DNA from: Citrus sinensis | Taxonomy: Eukaryota > Streptophyta > Magnoliopsida > Sapindales > Rutaceae | Assembly (NCBI RefSeq): GCF_022201045.2 | Contig: NC_068558.1 | Location: 5,609,501-5,673,500, forward strand | Length of the DNA: 64,000 nucleotides | Direction: 5' to 3' | Shown: positions 24,928 through 38,049 of the stretch, in pieces | Position numbering within the stretch: position 1 is the stretch's first letter | Layout of the letters: each line of letters starts with the position of its first letter | Notes under the pieces: model-generated | Told to the model about the DNA's origin: nothing | Databases searched by the model: none | Seen by the model: only the letters and a program-made list of their open reading frames with translations | Program-made: the position numbers and the translations under genes

Positions 24928-25499
24928 CGCAAATCCCTATCAATAATAGGCAAGAACAGTGGGGTAGGGAATAAAATAATTTAGTTGATAGCTTCTAATT
25001 TTTCTTCGACTCCCTACGGGTTTTTTTATAAAAATATTATGTATTTGTTAAAACTGACGCGATACATTACAATTAGTTAAATTAAAAACACGATGTTTCT
25101 ATAATTGAATCTTATTATTTATATTTTTAATCAACAAATCATATCATGCAGCATCTTTTCGTGGAGAAATTGTGACTCTCTAACAATCTTCAGTAAAGCT
25201 AAAACTATTTTTCCCGATTTTCATCGGCTAGACCGTGAACCACTCACAGCCCAAACTGAATCAATCTCTTCGGTTTAAAACTATTTGCCCAATGGGCCGT
25301 GTAGGTTACAACTTCTTGGGCCAAAATAAACCTTTAATATCCTCTCGTACCGAATCATCTCTTCTATTTAATTTTTCATTCCAATATGAAGTAGATTTTA
25401 GACGCCATCCTCACTGATACATGCCACTTTGTTTCAGTCTTTCATCAGAATAATTTTTAGACGCCATCGTCGCCGGCACATTTTTACTATTTAATGGAA

Positions 25500-25625
25500 A
25501 TATAACTTTTAAATAATAATAATTTTGGTAAAAATAATAAATTTATTATGAATTTTTTTCATACGAATGTAGAGTGAAATCAATTTAATAAGAAGTGTTT
25601 TTAGTGCTGCTGCCCAGCTACAATA
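25500..25625. mobile_element. Relic of the Tourist-like MITE
   Basis: The sequence keeps the AT-rich core (TTTTAAATAATAATAATTTT) and a GTGCTGCTGCCCAGCTACAA tail like that of the intact copies, but lacks both termini. Confidence 0.35.
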
Positions 25626-28482
25626 CTACATACATTGACACTCAGAATGAAAAGGACTTTTTTTAACTTTCGAAAATGTCATAGATCATTCGATCTCAAT
25701 GAATACACAAAGCTTGCTCCTCATCGTGTCATTTAGAAGTATAAATCGAGAAAAAAAAATATTTTTTTTTAACCAAAAAAAAAAAGAAGCGAAGAAAAAA
25801 GACCATGAAAATTAGTGATGAACGAGCACTCAGTATGAGTAGGAGGTTTTGTATTCGTCATGTAATTTTATCAGACGATTTAGAATTTATCATCATCATG
25901 CACGCACCACCAACGAAAATAAAATAGACAGTTATTAAAATTAAAAATAAAAAGAAGCAATGAAACCATCAGAAACATTGGATCAATGCATCAGTATCGA
26001 CACGAAGTGTCTCAGACGACCGTCGTGAGAAATTTGAATCCAATCTCATCACCTGATTTCGAACGTGTAATCTTCAATCCAAGACACGAAAATTCAACAT
26101 ACGAGTTATCTAAAATTTTAAAATGAAATCCTTCTCAAAACTGCAGACACAGCGTTTGAGGTTTGGGGGTGATGGTTATAAAGATATATAGGTTTACGGA
26201 GATTTGTGTATTTGGAACCCTAGAATAGAACGGTGACGTTTTTCCCGCAAACAAATTTTCTGGCTTCTACAGGCCCAAAGGGGCAAAATGGGCTCCAATA
26301 GAACATATGCGACGGGAGTTGAGCTTTTGATACGCTTTAAAATTCCTTTTAAAACTCCTTTGTTATGTTTACGGTTTTATCATGATTGGTTATTACAGTA
26401 CTCGACAAAGAGTTATAATTAAACTCACACACCCGATAAATGATACGTATTCCAAATACAACAGAAAATCTCGTGGAGTTTTGACTCGAATTTGTTCTCA
26501 TAAGTTACAGAAAACAACTGTTGATGATGTGAAGAAGTCAAAAGCTCAACTCATGCCGCGAGCTTGCTATTTAGGCCTAAGCCCATTGCTTTTTATGTTC
26601 AAGAAATACTAATCCGACGGACTTTCTCTTAACATTGGACCTAAAAGATAAGAGTGGTACTATTAGCACCCCTCCATCAACGTTATAATTGCAATAGAGA
26701 AGACAAGTAATCTCGTAAGCCCACACTATTTCCTCTCTCAAAAAACTCTTATATACACCCACGCTCAAACCCACGGTTGTTTTTTCGTGCAATAAGAATT
26801 CTTAACACTATATGTTACGTCCTCTAAGAAAGATTTTTCTTAATGTTATGCAATACAGTCTCATCTTTAGCTGTAATAACTATTGCATTAGTTTATCTAT
26901 TTATTTATTATAATAATAAATAGAAATAACTTTGTAATTTATTATTCAGTAATATTATAATATTTTTATTTTAATTATATTAAACATATAACTAAATAAT
27001 GTACTATTTAATTATATTATAATAATTAATATTTAGAAAATTTTATTATTATCTAATAAGTTAATATGACTAATAATAAATAGTAATTTAAAATATTATT
27101 ACATATGTTGCAATCTATATTTTACCAAAGATGATATTGCATTACAGTTTAATACATCCTAATGCAAATACATCATAATGCAATATAACTAATGCAACAT
27201 AATATAGTCTGCTAAACACACCCTTATGTAATTGTTCTTAGGTACTAGATGAGTTTTTCTTTTCTTTTCTTAATTCGTAAGGAGAGAATAATGTGACATG
27301 CGCATTGGAGTTAGAAATTATAGATATGAACGTTGTTTTCAATATTGAATTTAACGTTTATTTGATTGAAATAAATGATCGATGTTTAGAATTTTTTATC
27401 ACCAAGAATATGATGGTGGGTAGTGAGACCGAATAGGAAAAATAAAGAAAAATGAGTTTTTCTGAGTTTGGAGTGAGGAAAAAAATAACGTTTAGAAGAA
27501 GGGTAATTTTTGAATTAAAGTGAGTATTAATAGTAGTGATGAAATTTTAGTTATTATTTAATGGGATATACTTCAAGATGGTGTTTTAAAAAGGTTTTGG
27601 AGGGGTGTTAATAGTGCAACTTAAAGATTAATGCCATCGGTAAGTTTGGTCCGCTGTAGTTAAAGGTTTTATTCTAAGTGATGCATTTTGAGGTAGAGAG
27701 GGTTGGTGTAATTTTATTTAAAAATGATTAAATTGAAAGTAAATATCATATGTGTGGCTCGAATCATTTTCAATTATCACACACACCACTCCATATGTTA
27801 TCCATTGAAGAGGATTATAAACTATGTCTCTTATTTTTAGACTATAATTTCATGAAAGTAAAATTTCTCTTGATTTTAACATATGTCTCTTATTTTTAGA
27901 CTATAATTTCAAAATGAGTTTCAAAAGGATTACATCAAAACAACTCCTAATAAATTTCTAATATAATTATCCGAGTTAAGCGTCAAATAGGATATATAAG
28001 GCATTGACTATATATATAATCATTTTCATATGTGAATACCCACATTCTTTTTAATGTGAACATGTTCTTAAACTATGTAATTTAAGAAAATTATTCTTAA
28101 ATGAACTATAAAACCATGTGGTTTAAGAGAGTTAAAATTAACTCTCTTAAACTCTAAAATTAACTCTCTTAAACTCTACGCTTTAAAAGCGTGTCCATAT
28201 GAAAAAAAGAAAAAATAAAAGCGCCCGCATTAGAGAAGGACTACCCACATATATGTACATAAAATGTCCAAAACATTCAACTACAAAGACGAGAAAGAAT
28301 TTGGCTTTTACATATGTACTATTTAAAAATACAAAACTGAACTGAAAAATAGAAGTATATTTGAACTTAAATAAGGATTGGTCCCAAGTGTAAATATAAG
28401 TTAATAATCCCTTTCAATAATATACATGTGTGACAAAATATTTTAAAAAGCTCATAAGAGCAAATCCCAAACTCTCAATTCT
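25626..28482. other. AT-rich intergenic DNA, 3' side of the ABCG gene
   Basis: No gene is recognised. A short direct repeat (TATGTCTCTTATTTTTAGAC) occurs at about 27820 and 27882, and a perfect hairpin-like palindrome GAGAGTTAAAATTAACTCTC at about 28123-28145. Near 27220 the sequence AAACACACCCTTA resembles a Tourist MITE right end, but no partner was found. Confidence 0.45.
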
Positions 28483-30447
28483 TTAGGTAGTTGTTTTTGA
28501 GGCTCTTCGACTGAGGATGATCCAACAAAGCACGCGATAGAACAGAAAGAAGGCGAGCATGACACCAACATTCACCCACCTGGTATCCTTCTCAAGTCCT
28601 CTACTCTTCAACACATCATTTCCCGTGAGCAAACACTTGGAAAAATGATCTCCATCAACGTTATTATATTTCTGCCAAGAGAAACACTCTCCCCTCGCAC
28701 TCCAATATTCATTCGTCAGAAGAGAATCCAGCGGATATCTGTAAAGCGATATATAGTACATGAAAATCCAATACTTTGGTATGTATTCTTTGGGGATGAA
28801 GTAGCCTGAGAACAAGAAGAAAGCTCCAAGAACTGTGCATATGAGAGAGTTCCCGGAGATGAAGTCCGGCGAGATTGCACTCAGGAAAAGAACTAGAGAA
28901 CTCGCCATCAATACTATAAGCCAGACCACGAATATGAAGAACACGAAAGCCTCAATTGAAGGATTGAGTCCTACGATCCAGTACACAGGAATGGCGAAGA
29001 GGAGAGACACCACAAACAGGAAGGGCAAAAACACGATGGTGTTGGCGATCAAGTATGATGATATTCTGTACGCTTCTCTTGATGCTTCTTTCATTAGGAC
29101 CCGCCGTTCTTGAAGGTAAATGGGGAGAGCTTCGACTGTTGAGGAAAGGAGAAAGCTTAGACTGAAAGCAAATAATCCTAATCGCTCTGAAACTCCAGCT
29201 TCATCTTTTCTCACTCTTACATAAACACTTCCCAATCCGAATCCTCCCACCAGTGCTTGCATTGTTCTTGCCAAGAACAGCTGTTTTGTTCTGTAAATAA
29301 TCTTCCAAAACCTTGAGCAGAGAACCATAATCTCATACAAAATGAGATAGAAAGCATGCTGTTGATGCTCGACTCCGCCAACTTTTTCACATCTTAAATC
29401 AGGAAATTGCTCTGCATCTTCTACCGAGGGCAAGAAATTGTTGTTGTTAGAATATGAATCTTCCAAGGGGTGCATAATTTCCATGGCAAATTCGATGGCA
29501 TTCAGCTGCGTTGGAATTTGGTATCCCAAGTTATTGATGGTTTCCTCAAGCAATTCAAGGCTGCCATAATGAACAACCGAACCGCGAGAAAGGATCAAGA
29601 ATTTTGAAATGTATTGAAGAATCCTGTAACTTGGCTGGTGAATAGAAAGCACAACTGTTCTTTGCTTTGCTTTCGCCATGGAAGCAAGAAGCTCAATTAC
29701 TTGAAGTGCCGACGTGCTGTCCAAGCCTGAAGTTGGCTCATCAAGGAGCAAAATAGAAGGATTGTGAATCATGTCAACTCCAATAGAAACCCTTTTCCGT
29801 TCTCCACCAGAGATCCCTCTGTTCTCTTCGTCCCCAACAAAACTGCCAGCGACATGCGTAAGGCCAAGCTCATCCATCAAGCTTTCAACTCTATCTTCTT
29901 TCTCCTTATGGCTCATCCCCTTCAGCCTGAAGTTGGCGCTGAACATTAGAGTTTCCTTCACCGTGAGTAAAGGAAGCAAATTATCTTCTTGAGCTACAAA
30001 ACCGCATATCTTCCTCAATTGGGCAGGTTTTTTAATTTGATGGCAGTTGACAGTTATGCTCCTTGGATCAAAATCTTGATCTCTTACTCGTCCTGATATT
30101 ATCCGAAGAAGGCTAGATTTTCCAGTGCCACTTGGGCCAACAACAGCAAGAATTTCAGAATCCCTGGCCTCAAAAGAGACTGATTTGAGTATGTGAAGTG
30201 GCACCTTAGGCTCATGTAATAAATGAGAAAGTATTGAAGTATTTGGTTGAATGGCGTACGAAAGGTTTCTTACGGTAACTTTACAGGTTGTTTTCAACCG
30301 TTGAGGTGGCAGCGACGGCGACGGTGTAGGCTGGTAGAAAGAAGAGGAAGGGCTGGTGGAATATTCCTCAGGGGAATTGGAAGTTGAGAAGAGAACTGCC
30401 GAGTCATCTTCAATACTTGGCCTTGGTTGCTGGAAACAAGACCCCAT
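28483..30447 (-). CDS. ABCG23: Half-size ABC transporter, subfamily G (ABCG23-like)
   Basis: A single-exon gene of 654 residues encodes a white-brown complex half transporter that should work as a dimer in a membrane; its substrate is unknown. The nucleotide-binding domain is N-terminal: Walker A GPSGTGKSS (104-112), Q-loop near Gln153, signature ISGGERKRVSIG (from 212), Walker B ILLLDEP (232-238) and H-loop His270 in SIHQP. A linker follows, then the ABC2 membrane domain with about six hydrophobic segments between residue 390 and the C terminus, including FLFSGYFIPKEYIPKYW. The absence of introns is normal for the ABCG4/8/10/23 group. From memory it matches Arabidopsis ABCG23 best, notably in KIISGRV-like and LLPLLTVKETLM segments. 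The nearest neighbours are transposon debris, so context says nothing about function. Confidence 0.95.
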   Translation of the reverse strand: MGSCFQQPRPSIEDDSAVLFSTSNSPEEYSTSPSSSFYQPTPSPSLPPQRLKTTCKVTVRNLSYAIQPNTSILSHLLHEPKVPLHILKSVSFEARDSEILAVVGPSGTGKSSLLRIISGRVRDQDFDPRSITVNCHQIKKPAQLRKICGFVAQEDNLLPLLTVKETLMFSANFRLKGMSHKEKEDRVESLMDELGLTHVAGSFVGDEENRGISGGERKRVSIGVDMIHNPSILLLDEPTSGLDSTSALQVIELLASMAKAKQRTVVLSIHQPSYRILQYISKFLILSRGSVVHYGSLELLEETINNLGYQIPTQLNAIEFAMEIMHPLEDSYSNNNNFLPSVEDAEQFPDLRCEKVGGVEHQQHAFYLILYEIMVLCSRFWKIIYRTKQLFLARTMQALVGGFGLGSVYVRVRKDEAGVSERLGLFAFSLSFLLSSTVEALPIYLQERRVLMKEASREAYRISSYLIANTIVFLPFLFVVSLLFAIPVYWIVGLNPSIEAFVFFIFVVWLIVLMASSLVLFLSAISPDFISGNSLICTVLGAFFLFSGYFIPKEYIPKYWIFMYYISLYRYPLDSLLTNEYWSARGECFSWQKYNNVDGDHFSKCLLTGNDVLKSRGLEKDTRWVNVGVMLAFFLFYRVLCWIILSRRASKTTT

Positions 30448-31373
30448 TTTTGGGAGAATGGATTAATGCATTGTTGATCAGTGAGGCTTTTAATTAAATG
30501 GGAAATGTAGAAGATTGAGTAATGGAGGTTGCACCAACATTTAGTTGGTTGTGAAAGAAAGTTCTTGAGAGCTGGTGAAGGTGGTCAGCCATGTTTGGCA
30601 GTGTTTGGTGATCCAAGCAAATTGACTAATTTTGGATGTTTTCTCTAGCACGTAGTCTGCACCTAATCTTTTGAACGAATTAACCTGTCAGATGTTGCCA
30701 TGTTGATATATGCTACTGTAAAATGGCGGCATATTTGATCCGTGCATACGTACGGTATTAACGAAACTGCTGGTACTGCGTTTTCAGCCTCCGAGGCGGT
30801 GAACACATAAATTCGTGTGTCAAAACAGCGGTGATGTTTTTGCGCAAATTGGCCTGATTCTCAATTGAGCGAAGCTCCTGACATTTTTTTAAAGCTCTTA
30901 TAAATCCTACATATTATATATATAACTTTTATTTAAAAGAATGTTACAGAAAAGAATAAAAGGTTACAAATAAAATTTAATTAGCTATTAAACATTTTTT
31001 TTTAGAATACAGCTTTTATTACTACGTAATTTATTACTTTATTACCTCAAAATTATTTTGATCTTAAAATAATTATTTATATCATTTAAAGATGAGAAGG
31101 TTCGTGAGTTGTAAGTGTAAAAACATTTTGATTTAGTACGAGTGCTAAGTTACATAGACTTACGGTAACCCAAAGTAGTTATCCAATATCAAAATATGAT
31201 AATATGTAAAAGAAGTGAGAGATAATGTATAACTATTTTTGGATTTGTTGTAATTATTTATTTATTTATTTTTTCTTTTGAACATGGATTTGCTGTAAAT
31301 TACAAATGATGTAACTTACATAAAAGATAAATACTAATTTAACTAAATTAAAGGTCTTGCTAAGTTCATTTAT
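30448..31373. other. Divergent upstream region between ABCG23 and OWL1
   Basis: It should contain the promoter of the ABCG gene on the minus strand. No clear TATA box was seen close to the start codon, and no coding sequence or complete repeat was recognised. Confidence 0.4.
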
Positions 31374-31382
31374 TAATAAGAC

Positions 31383-31528
31383 GAGAAAACATGTGGTGCA
31401 ACTGTGGCACCGTGCTACAGTTGCATCCAGCCGTTGGATGTCAGTAGATCCCACCTATTTAAATATATCTAACGGCTAGATGTAATTATAATACGGTACC
31501 ATAGTTGCACCGTAGCTTTGACTCAAGC
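31383..31528. mobile_element. Mutator-like MITE, relative of the 21796 element
   Basis: Inverted arms include GGTGCAACTGTGGCACCG at the left and GGTGCAACTATGGTACCG read inward from the right, then CATCCAGCCGTTGGAT against CATCTAGCCGTTAGAT. The flanks TAATAAGAC at 31374-31382 and 31529-31537 are identical over 9 bases. The right terminus is uncertain by four bases because the arm seems to end at GACTC. Confidence 0.6.
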
Positions 31529-31878
31529 TAATAAGACAATGATTTGGAACGTGGGGTTCTATAAAGATTTTAAAAGTGGTGTGAAAAGTACTTCCCTTCT
31601 CAAATTCGGCCAGGCACATGCCCAAAGGGGCAAACAAAATGAGCTCGCAGGCTGCGTAAAAGCCCATTGAATTTTAATGCTGCCTGATTACAATTTTTCT
31701 GAAATACATTATTGCAAATTTGGAGTGCTGCTAGTCACCAAAACCCCTAAAACCCCACAAGGAGTAATGCATCTCTCTCTTCTAACATGTTGGATGTCGA
31801 AGAACGAACTGAGTTCACTTTTTCTTTGAGATTCTGAGGACCCAAGAGAGAAAAAAAAAAAGAAGAAAAAAGTCAAAG

Positions 31879-34800
31879 ATGAGGGAAGCAAAGGACGGGC
31901 CGCCAAACAGGGAATTGTATGCACTGTTGCATCTTTCGCCGGAAGCCTCCGATGAAGAAATCAGAAAAGCTTATCGCCAGTGGGCCCAAGTCTATCACCC
32001 TGATAAATATCAAGCTCCTCATGTATGCCCCTCAATCATTTATCTGCTTTTACTTTATTTCTATTGTAAATTTGCTTATCCAATTGCTGCGTCGTTTTCT
32101 TTCAAACTAACCGAAGTTGAGTTTGATTGTGTTTTATAATGTGATATTTTGCTTATCCAAAATCGTGTGCATTGTGTTTATGAAGACATATTACTGTACT
32201 ACTGTTAATAATATTCTTTTTCCCCTTTTTTTTTTAAAAACATTATTCATATGTTTATTTTCTATATTAATCTTCAATGCATTGTTATAGAAGTAGTATG
32301 TGCGTCAATTGTTAAACTTGTTGCTCTTTAAGCATGATTAGGATCTTGTTTCGCTTTCTGTTACGTATGCCTCTTGTCTCAGCAATGCCTAGTAATTGAA
32401 TTTTTACTAATTAATATGAGCGTGAATTTGGACGGGTTTGTTGATTTTGTGAAAGTGGTTACTGAATTTTTATTAAATCTTCATTTTCAGATGAAGGAAA
32501 TTGCTACAGAGAACTTTCAGAGGATATGTGAAGCGTACGAAATATTATCAGATGAGAATAAGCGGCTGATATATGATATATATGGTATGGAAGGATTGAC
32601 TTCTGGGTTGGAACTTGGTCCAAAGCTAAATAAAGTGGAAGAGTTAAAGGAAGAGCTTGAAAGGCTACGGCAGAGGAAGGAACAAGAGAAGGCTTTAGCA
32701 CATTTTCGTCCTTCTGGGACGATACTGGCCAGCTTCTCTTTGCCACAGTTTCTAGAGGGTGATGGCATAATGAGAGGGTGCTTCCCTTTTTATTTTATTT
32801 TATCTTTCACAGTTGATGTGTTAATGATTTGTAGTGCTTCACAAGTTTGGAAAAACTTTCAACCCGAACTCTCAACACTCTCCCACACAATGCACACGGC
32901 ATGCATGCAGGCTCACTTTCATGTCTGGTTTTTTTTGCTTTCTTGTAAATTTTCCAATAAATATATGCAGTGATATTTCAATGCCTTCGATGTCTCTGTA
33001 GTTTTTAGATTTTACTGCCTATTTTATCTGGCCTCATTGTTCAATATCCCCGAATTTCAGGATGGCTATGAGTAGTGAAGTTCAGTCTCAACTATCTAAA
33101 AACAGTATTCTTGCTTTTGGTGGAAATTTGGAAGTAAATGATGATTCTGGTGGTGGAGCTGCTTCAGTTGTGCTTAGGCATCAGTTGTCCTCTGTCTCAT
33201 CTATAGAATTTATAGCTTCAGCTGGTTTACGGGCACTGGTTGGAATACAAACAACACGGTAGCTCATTTGTTTTGATGTGTCATTTTGACTATTTGGCAT
33301 ATATACTTTGTTCACTTTATTTTCTCATTTTATAGTCACCTATCATCACATTCGACTGCGACAATGGCCGTTGCTATGTCTTTGAGAGATGGCTCCATTA
33401 ATCTTTCTAATAACTGGACCCGCCAGATCTCCGAAACAACGAATGGGAATGTATGCTACCTTAACTTACCTATTCTGTTAGTTTAATTTTTTTATCCTCT
33501 TTTTACTTGAATATTTTTTCTTCCTCTTTCTACTTGAAACTATTTTACTGGACTAATTTTGAGCAACAAGGATATGAAGAAAATTGTTATGCAGCTTTGT
33601 GTGTTTACGTTCACACCTGTTTTCTTACATTATGTTGTATACTTAAGGATGATATAAGAAAAAGTAAATAAGTCATTGCAAGTTTGATATATTTAGTGTA
33701 AACTTGAAATTATGGAAAATTTTTGAACAATGGAAAAGTATGAAATGTTGAGCTTCACATTTTTATTTAACTTTCAGGCTTCTACAGTCTTCAAATTGAT
33801 TCTTGTTTCTCTTCTTGTTTTCCAGATACAGCTCTTGTTGGGTATAGAGTCATCAATTTCTGTTGGGTGGCAAAAGAAAGATGAGAGAATGTCTGCTGCT
33901 GGAGAGCTTAAGGTAAATGTGTTGCTTCCGTTTAGCATGCAAAACAGTCATTCTCACTGAGAGGGTTGAAGAGATATGCTTATCTTTACTGGGTATTTTG
34001 TGTGAACTGTCTGACTGTTTCTTTATTCCTTCCTTTTCGTGTATGTTCCCTGACCATAGATTGGCACAAGTTCTTTTGGGGCATCAGCTCATTATACTCA
34101 CCGGTTTTCCAAAAAATCCCATGGTCGAATACAAGGCCGGCTTGGAAGGTATGTGCACAGAGTCTATTTGTTAGCAGTTGTAATTTAATATCATTATCAA
34201 ATGCCTCCTGTTACGACTGATGACTTCATATATCTTACAAGTGTTAATATCTTTATTACATAGACCATGATTACTCTCTAACATAGGGTGATGATTAGGT
34301 GTGTGCATAAGGTGAGCGACTGCGCTCGCCCGATCAATCTTCTATATACATATTGAGTAATTTTTCAATAAGGGATCTTGTAAGGGATAAGCTTTAATTG
34401 GATAAACTTTTTGAGTTGAGTGTAACTCATACTTCTTTCCTATAAATTTTTTGATAAAATTTTCAAACAATCTTGCACAAATTACTCTGTAATCTTCCAA
34501 ATATTTTAGCTACTTGAAAATGCTTTCTCTTGTGACTGGAAATATCATTGTTGCAGCACTGCTCTTGAGCTTGAAGTTGGTGGTGGGAGGAAAATATCTG
34601 AATTCAGCACCATCCGCATGCTGTATTCAGTAGGAATTCAGGTAATTGCTGCTTATTATGACCAAATATGTTCATGCTTTTATACTGTTGCTGTGAAACA
34701 AATTCCCGGTTTGTTCGACATATATCAACTGTTGCCAGAATTTATGTCTCAGAAAGGGAATGTTCCATTCTTTATGAGTTCCTGTAAAGGGGGTTAGAGT

Positions 34801-37384
34801 TCCACCAAACACATTGTCTATCACATGTGCTGACTTTTAGCTGGTGCCAGAATTATTTATCAGGAAGGAAAAGTTACTTTCTTTATGATGAATTTTCAGG
34901 TGGGAATAAGAGTACAAGAGGCTTAGGGGTGCATAATATATGCATGTTGAAATGGAGGGCTGTTTGTTTTAGTATATTTGTGACACTGCCATTTCTAAGT
35001 GCTTTAACTTAAGTGGATTTTGATTGAACTAGTTCCTTTACAGTAAGAGGAAAATGAAGCTAATGGATGTCTCAGTATGGCTGTGGGTTTGTTTATTGTC
35101 TTGAATCTTTTTTTTTAAGTTGCGTTGGCTTAGCTAGTTCCTTTAATATACTTTAGTGGATTTTGATTGAACTAGTTCCTTTACAGTAAGAGGAAAATGA
35201 AGCTAACGGATGTCTCAGTTTGTCTGTGGGCTTGTTTATCGTCTTGACTCTCTCCTTTTTTCTTTTTTTTGGGGTGAGTGGGTGGGGAGGGGCACTTTGT
35301 GGATAGAAAGTTGTGTTGGCATGGCTATCTGCAGTTGCTAACTTATCATTTGAATGTAAGAAATTATATTGTGATTGATTGCTTCTTTAGCTATTTCTAA
35401 TATTCTGTACATCTGGAGATCTTAGACCTTTTTCTATTAACAGGGTATCTTTTGGAAATTTGAGTTGCATCGAGCGGGTCAAAAGTTAGTTGTTCCAGTA
35501 AGTAATCTTTTTCTTGTTTCGTGGATGTCAGTGCACTTTTCTTAATTGCAATAGGACTGGGATTGTGTTGAGGATGGAGAACTTAGCAGAATTTAGGGGA
35601 TAAATGGCTCTATGTTTTGACTGCAAGCTTAGATTCAACTTAGTTGTGCAAGAAAACATTTAGGATGTGATACTTTTTAGCTGATGAATGTCATCTCTTG
35701 GATTCCATTAGATGTTCATGTATATCATTACCCTGTTTTTATTATTTGTTGGAACATTACATGGAAAGAGTTCCTGATATTTTCTCTTTGCTTTGCCTCT
35801 TGGGTTTGATCTGTGCTGACTGTTTGTTGTGTGCAGATTTTGCTTTCCAGGCATTTCAGTTCCTTCTTTGCAACCGGAGCATTTATAATTCCAGCATCAG
35901 TTTACTTTTTACTTAAGGTTATAATATTTCAGACTCTTATTTGACCTATTAGTGAAACAGTTGGATTTTGATTGTTTATTGTTCATTGGACGTAAACTGC
36001 TTTGAAATATAATACAGTTAAGCATGAAGGGTTTTTTTAATAGATGCTACTTTCTGATCTGTTAGGAAAATACATTATGTTTCGGGTATTGAACATATAT
36101 GCAATGAAGTATTTTTAGCGTTTTTTTCTTCAACCTCTGAGTACTTTGGTGTTGGATCATCTATATGTTTTTCATTGTGTACTTCCAGAAGTTCATCCTC
36201 AAACCCTATTACCTGAAGAGGGAAAAGCAGAAAGCACTAGAGAATATGGAAAAAACTTCTGCTCAGGTATGATTATTCATATGATAAGGGTATGTGAGGT
36301 TTATATATGCCTTAGTCAACCTGCTTTCTGAATCTGCAAGAGTCGGATTCATTTTCTTGATCAATTCTTTTTTCATAAGGACTATATCTTACACAATGCA
36401 CATTAAGAAATGGACTGGAATTCGTTATAAATGGATGAACTTTGCTTGTGTGTTTTGGACCCCCAACCTCCCAATTATTGGAAGAGTTTTGCTGGGTTAC
36501 TGAGACTACTGTACCTTATCTTTCTGAAGAAAAGGATTTCATATTTGTTTTTCGTCTGGTCATACTAGTAGGAAATAACAGTGAGGAACCTCTTGCAAAT
36601 ACTAAACAAGGGGATTATAAGACTTATCACAAAATGGGAATGACTATTATGTGGTACTTTTAACATGATGGATATTTGAAGTTTTCTGGCCCTTATTGGA
36701 TAACCTGCATTTCTCACTTAATATGTAGGTCCGGGAAACAAAGGCGGCAGCACAAAAAGCTCAGCAGTTATTACAAAATGTGGCCAATAGGAAAAGAAAT
36801 AAGCAATTAGAAATAGGTGGACTGATTATTACCAAAGCAGTTTATGGAGCTCGTAAAGCTTTGACTAAGTTAGGTGAAACAGGAGAATCGAGTGATGAAT
36901 TGGCTTCACAAGTCTTGGATGTTACATTACCTCTTAATTTCCTAGTAAATGATTCTGGGCGACTCAAGGTATGGTTCTCTTGAGTCCTGTTGCTTATATA
37001 ATTCTGAAAACATGAATCTAGTTTGGTGCTTGCGCCACTGTATCAAGGTTTGCAAAAGCCATTCGTTATATGTTTTTTACTTTTTCACTCACAATTTTGA
37101 CTTCACATATTATGATTGTTCAATCTTTTGGTTTTAGCTTCACGACGGGGTTAAGAAGTCAGGTATCATGGGTTTCTGTGATTCTTGTCCCGGAGAACCT
37201 AAGCAGTTGTATGTGGAGTACACTTATGGCGGCAATAGATACGAGGTAAGACTGCTCTCTGTTGATCTAGAATAATCATTCTTATGGTTGCTTTTCTGCA
37301 TTGTGCTAATTTTGCAATCTGAATCAGGTTTTTGTCGATGATTATGAGGAATTGTTTATACCCCAGGAAGCTCACAGAATTTAA
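31879..37384 (+). CDS. OWL1: J-domain protein OWL1 / DNAJC11-like, 13 exons
   Basis: The gene encodes a DnaJ-type co-chaperone of the DNAJC11 family. The Arabidopsis member At2g35720 (OWL1) acts in responses to very low light. Exons: 31879-32022, 32491-32777, 33061-33258, 33336-33450, 33826-33912, 34060-34148, 34557-34641, 35444-35497, 35837-35917, 36189-36266, 36729-36968, 37138-37245 and 37328-37384. All phases agree and give 540 residues, as expected. The J domain is N-terminal (about 11-75) with HPD at 40-42, needed to stimulate Hsp70. A coiled Glu/Lys stretch follows ([20 protein letters not shown]), then a beta-rich middle region. One hydrophobic segment lies near exon 9 ([17 protein letters not shown]), followed by a charged helix and a C-terminal domain of the DUF3395 type ([20 protein letters not shown]). 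Human DNAJC11 sits at mitochondrial membranes; location here is not shown. Confidence 0.95.
35012..35249. repeat. 95-bp direct repeat in OWL1 intron 7
   Basis: Two copies, 35012-35107 and 35155-35249, share AGTGGATTTTGATTGAACTA and AGTAAGAGGAAAATGAAGCT with only a few differences, separated by about 47 bases. Neither end shows transposon termini. It looks like a recent local duplication. Confidence 0.85.
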
Positions 37385-38049
37385 ATGTAATTCATCATGT
37401 AAGTTAAGACTTGGTTACCTCTCGCATTTTTGAATGTATCACGTGTCATTTGAGGTACTCCACCTTGATCACAACTTTTGTTGCATTTCAAACTAATATA
37501 TTAATTTCGTTTTAGGACAGTAAATCCAATAATAGCATTTACAAAACTGGGTGCATTATTCTTTGTGTAATTTTTACAGTGACATAATGAAAAAAGGCAT
37601 TTGTTTATAACTTTTATTTATTTATTTATTTTTGTTTATGATCTTCTTTAGTCGTCTCTTGAACGCTACTAACTTGCACTTTTCATCACAGTAGATTAAT
37701 TTCATCTTCTGTTACTACGGTTAAACCTACCCACGACTACACAGTCACCAGCCTGTAAACGGATTTGACAAGTCATGGATTTAAAACTCGAGCATTTGAA
37801 AGGAAGGGAAGAGCAAGACAGAATCTTAAATGATGATATGATTTTTCTTTAGGGAAATTTGTAATCTACCCCCAAATAAATTGATATTTTACACTGCGTC
37901 CCAATAAATTTAACTTGTTGTACTGCGCACCCAAAAAAATTGACATTTTTGCACCACGCCCCCAATTCCGTTATTTTCTCAGTTAAGTTTAACGGCTCCG
38001 TTTAACTTTTGATTGAATGACAAAAATGCCCCTCTATGTAAAAAAACAA

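Noticed and set aside
27200-27225. Tourist-like right terminus AAACACACCCTTA
   Set aside because: No matching left terminus within about 400 bases, so an element cannot be delimited.
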